Shown in pieces: positions 18,830 to 20,597 of a DNA stretch of 20,597 nt; positions within the stretch are counted from its first letter, which is position 1; every line of letters begins with the position of its first letter. The DNA is taken from NCBI GenBank assembly GCA_031289285.1, contig JAITPT010000159.1, positions 1 to 20,597 on the forward strand, in the 5' to 3' direction. Below the pieces are notes generated by a model. That model made no database searches. It was not told the DNA's origin and saw only the letters and a list, made by a program, of their open reading frames with translations. Source of the stretch: Puniceicoccales bacterium (lineage in GTDB: Bacteria; Verrucomicrobiota; Verrucomicrobiia; Opitutales; UBA953). The position numbers were made by a program, and so were the translations under genes.

Positions 18830-20440
18830 ATGCATCCTCGTTTCACACTCACTTCCGCACTCGGTCTCGGCTTCTTGCTCGTGACCGGTGCGCAAACTAA
18901 CGCCATCGCCAAAGACGGCTACACCAACACGCCTTTTGTCAAAGACGTCAATTGGAACATCCGCGACGCCGCCGGCAAGCCGCAGACCAAAGACTCGCCG
19001 TGGCACGTCCACGACCCCAACCGCCCCAATCCGGTGAAGGTCGCCGGTGGCACCTACCTCACCACGAAGCCGCCTGCCGACGCCGACGTGCTCTTTGACG
19101 GCACACAAGAGTCCATTGATAAAAACTGGGACGGACAGGGGCGCAAAAAGCTCTGGCGCGTCAAAGAAAACACCGACTACATCGTCGCCGACAGCAACAA
19201 CATCGTCACAAAGAAAAATTACAGTGACGCGCAGTTCCACATCGAGTGGCGCGTCCCCGCCGACCGCAAATGCGGTGGCCAAGGCGGTGCCAACAGCGGC
19301 GTCCTCTTCATGGGCGGCCAATACGAGATACAGATACTCGAGTCGCACACCAACGAGACCTACGCCGACGGCCAAGCCGGTGCCATCTACGACCAATTCC
19401 CGCCGCTCGTGAACGCCGCCCGCCCGAAAGGCGAATGGCAAAGCTACGACATCACCTTCACCGCGCCGCGTTTTGACAAAGACGGCAAACTGCTCGCGCC
19501 CGCGTTTTTCACCGTGCTCCACAACGGCATCGTCGTGCAGGCCAACCAGCCGCTCAACGGCCCGACCGACTGGCGCGGCGCAAACTTCTACCGCCGTCAC
19601 CCAGACCGCCTGCCTATCCTCCTCCAGTTCCACGGCGACCCGATTGAGTTCCGCAACATCTGGGTGCGCGACCTCGCCGCTATTAAAGAGACACAGGAAA
19701 AAGCCAACGCCGCCGCGCTCGAAGCACTCAAGGCAAAAGAGAAAAAGCCCGAACCCAAAAAACTCGACGGCATGCACGGCGTCCCAAAAGTCAAAGGAAC
19801 CCTCCAAGCCACGCCGCCTCCTGCTGGTGCCGACATCCTCTTCGACGGCACACCGGAAACCGCCGCCGCCAAATGGGTGCCCGAAAACAAAGGACGTCAA
19901 CTATGGCCTGTCAAAGACGGCATCTGGATTGACTCCAACGGCACAGACGTTCTCACCAAAAAAGAATACGGCTCCTGCAAAGTTCACATCGAATGGCGAG
20001 TCCCCGCCGACCGCAAAGGGATTAGCGGACAGCGCGGTGCTAACAGCGGCGTGATTTTCATGCCAAAAAAAGGCTGGTATGAAGTGCAAATCCTCGAATC
20101 GCACAGCAATCCGGGCAACACCTACGCCGACGGCATGGCCGGTGCCATTTACCAACGCTCAGTCCCCTCCGTCAATCCCTCGCTCCCCAAGGGCGAATGG
20201 CAAAGCTACGACATCACTTTCCTCGCCCCCAAGTTTGAGGGCAATAAAGTGTTGCGCAAACCCACCTTCACGCTCGTCTATAACGGCGTAACGGTGCAAA
20301 AAGATGTGGCGGTTAACGGCAGCACTTTGAGCCGCAAAGCCACTCTCTCCCCTCACCCCGTCAAGCAGCCTTTCAAACTGCAATTCCACGGCGACCCGAT
20401 TGAGTTCCGCAACATCTGGGTCGAAGAAATCAAAGACTAA
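18830..20440 (+). CDS. Secreted protein with two DUF1080 (3-keto-disaccharide hydrolase-like) domains
   Basis: 536 aa with signal peptide MHPRFTLTSALGLGFLLVTG. Two homologous concanavalin-like domains lie at about residues 82-285 and 333-536. Both carry LFDGT, HIEWRVPADRK, GANSGV, YE(I/V)QILESH, TYADG(Q/M)AGAIY, PKGEWQSYDITF and LQFHGDPIEFRNIWV. A Lys/Ala/Glu-rich linker joins them. DUF1080 proteins are common in Verrucomicrobiota and Planctomycetota, and some hydrolyse 3-keto-glycosides made by Gfo/Idh/MocA-type dehydrogenases. The ATG at 18830 is chosen because it starts the signal peptide. Monocistronic, with its own terminator. Confidence 0.92.
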   Translation: MHPRFTLTSALGLGFLLVTGAQTNAIAKDGYTNTPFVKDVNWNIRDAAGKPQTKDSPWHVHDPNRPNPVKVAGGTYLTTKPPADADVLFDGTQESIDKNWDGQGRKKLWRVKENTDYIVADSNNIVTKKNYSDAQFHIEWRVPADRKCGGQGGANSGVLFMGGQYEIQILESHTNETYADGQAGAIYDQFPPLVNAARPKGEWQSYDITFTAPRFDKDGKLLAPAFFTVLHNGIVVQANQPLNGPTDWRGANFYRRHPDRLPILLQFHGDPIEFRNIWVRDLAAIKETQEKANAAALEALKAKEKKPEPKKLDGMHGVPKVKGTLQATPPPAGADILFDGTPETAAAKWVPENKGRQLWPVKDGIWIDSNGTDVLTKKEYGSCKVHIEWRVPADRKGISGQRGANSGVIFMPKKGWYEVQILESHSNPGNTYADGMAGAIYQRSVPSVNPSLPKGEWQSYDITFLAPKFEGNKVLRKPTFTLVYNGVTVQKDVAVNGSTLSRKATLSPHPVKQPFKLQFHGDPIEFRNIWVEEIKD

Positions 20441-20475
20441 AAACAACGATAAAACGATAAACTAAAACCTAAACT

Positions 20476-20517
20476 AAAAACAGGCCACCGACGCAATGTC
20501 GGTGGCCTGTTTTTTTT
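20476..20517 (+). terminator. Rho-independent terminator of the DUF1080 gene
   Basis: CAGGCCACCGAC (20481-20492) pairs perfectly with GTCGGTGGCCTG (20498-20509), loop GCAAT, followed by eight T and preceded by five A. Nothing recognisable in 20519-20597. Confidence 0.93.
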
Positions 20518-20597
20518 ATCTGCGCATATCTGCGTTATCTGCGGTTAAGAATTGTGTGGGCGGGTTGCGGGCGGGCAGGCGGGGGGCGGGAGCAAGC

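Overview
The window looks like chromosomal DNA of a GC-rich bacterium of the Verrucomicrobiota, probably near the Opitutales. This is an inference from gene content: a RhaT-type rhamnose/H+ symporter, a Tat-exported Gfo/Idh/MocA oxidoreductase with the CQKP variant motif, a secreted tandem DUF1080 protein, and A/C-rich leaders without a Shine-Dalgarno sequence. No rRNA, tRNA, CRISPR array, transposase or integrase was recognised.

Layout. 2-715 is the 3' part of rhaT. 716-3435 is a repeat-dense island holding two small hypothetical membrane proteins and several nested or tandem repeat families. 3436-3939 is a ferroxidase-competent dps, followed by a three-copy tandem array. On the minus strand are a HAD-like hydrolase with a disordered N-terminus (4463-5602), KDPG aldolase (5644-6288) and the rpsB-tsf operon (6482-8313). 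A 360-bp divergent spacer leads to the plus-strand Gfo/Idh/MocA gene (8674-10014). A second, smaller repeat island (10105-10650) precedes an exported metallo-beta-lactamase-fold protein (10790-11707). A six-gene minus-strand operon (17758 to 11721) encodes a hotdog thioesterase, a LolA-like protein, an MMPL/RND-type exporter, a PqiC-like lipoprotein, riboflavin synthase and TsaD. Upstream are a membrane-anchored helical protein (17986-18696) and, on the plus strand, the secreted tandem-DUF1080 protein (18830-20440) with a strong terminator.

How the genes fit together. RhaT, KDPG aldolase, the Gfo/Idh/MocA protein and the DUF1080 protein suggest a saccharolytic lifestyle, though they are not one operon. 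The thioesterase-LolA-MMPL-lipoprotein block resembles the lipid-export section of aryl-polyene-type clusters. It is translationally coupled internally and packed with two housekeeping genes (ribE, tsaD), with no polyketide-type biosynthetic genes in the window.

The most unusual content is non-coding. A 163-bp element (two complete copies, one truncated) is an end-to-end imperfect palindrome with 17-bp terminal inverted repeats and, in one copy, a 5-bp target duplication. A second palindromic element of 102 bp lies next to it with its own 4-bp duplication. Both interrupt a third repeat whose uninterrupted form occurs elsewhere in the window, so the insertion order can be read directly. Also notable are a 146-bp tandem repeat with a REP-like core and a duplicated 141-bp leader placed directly before the start codons of two unrelated small membrane proteins.
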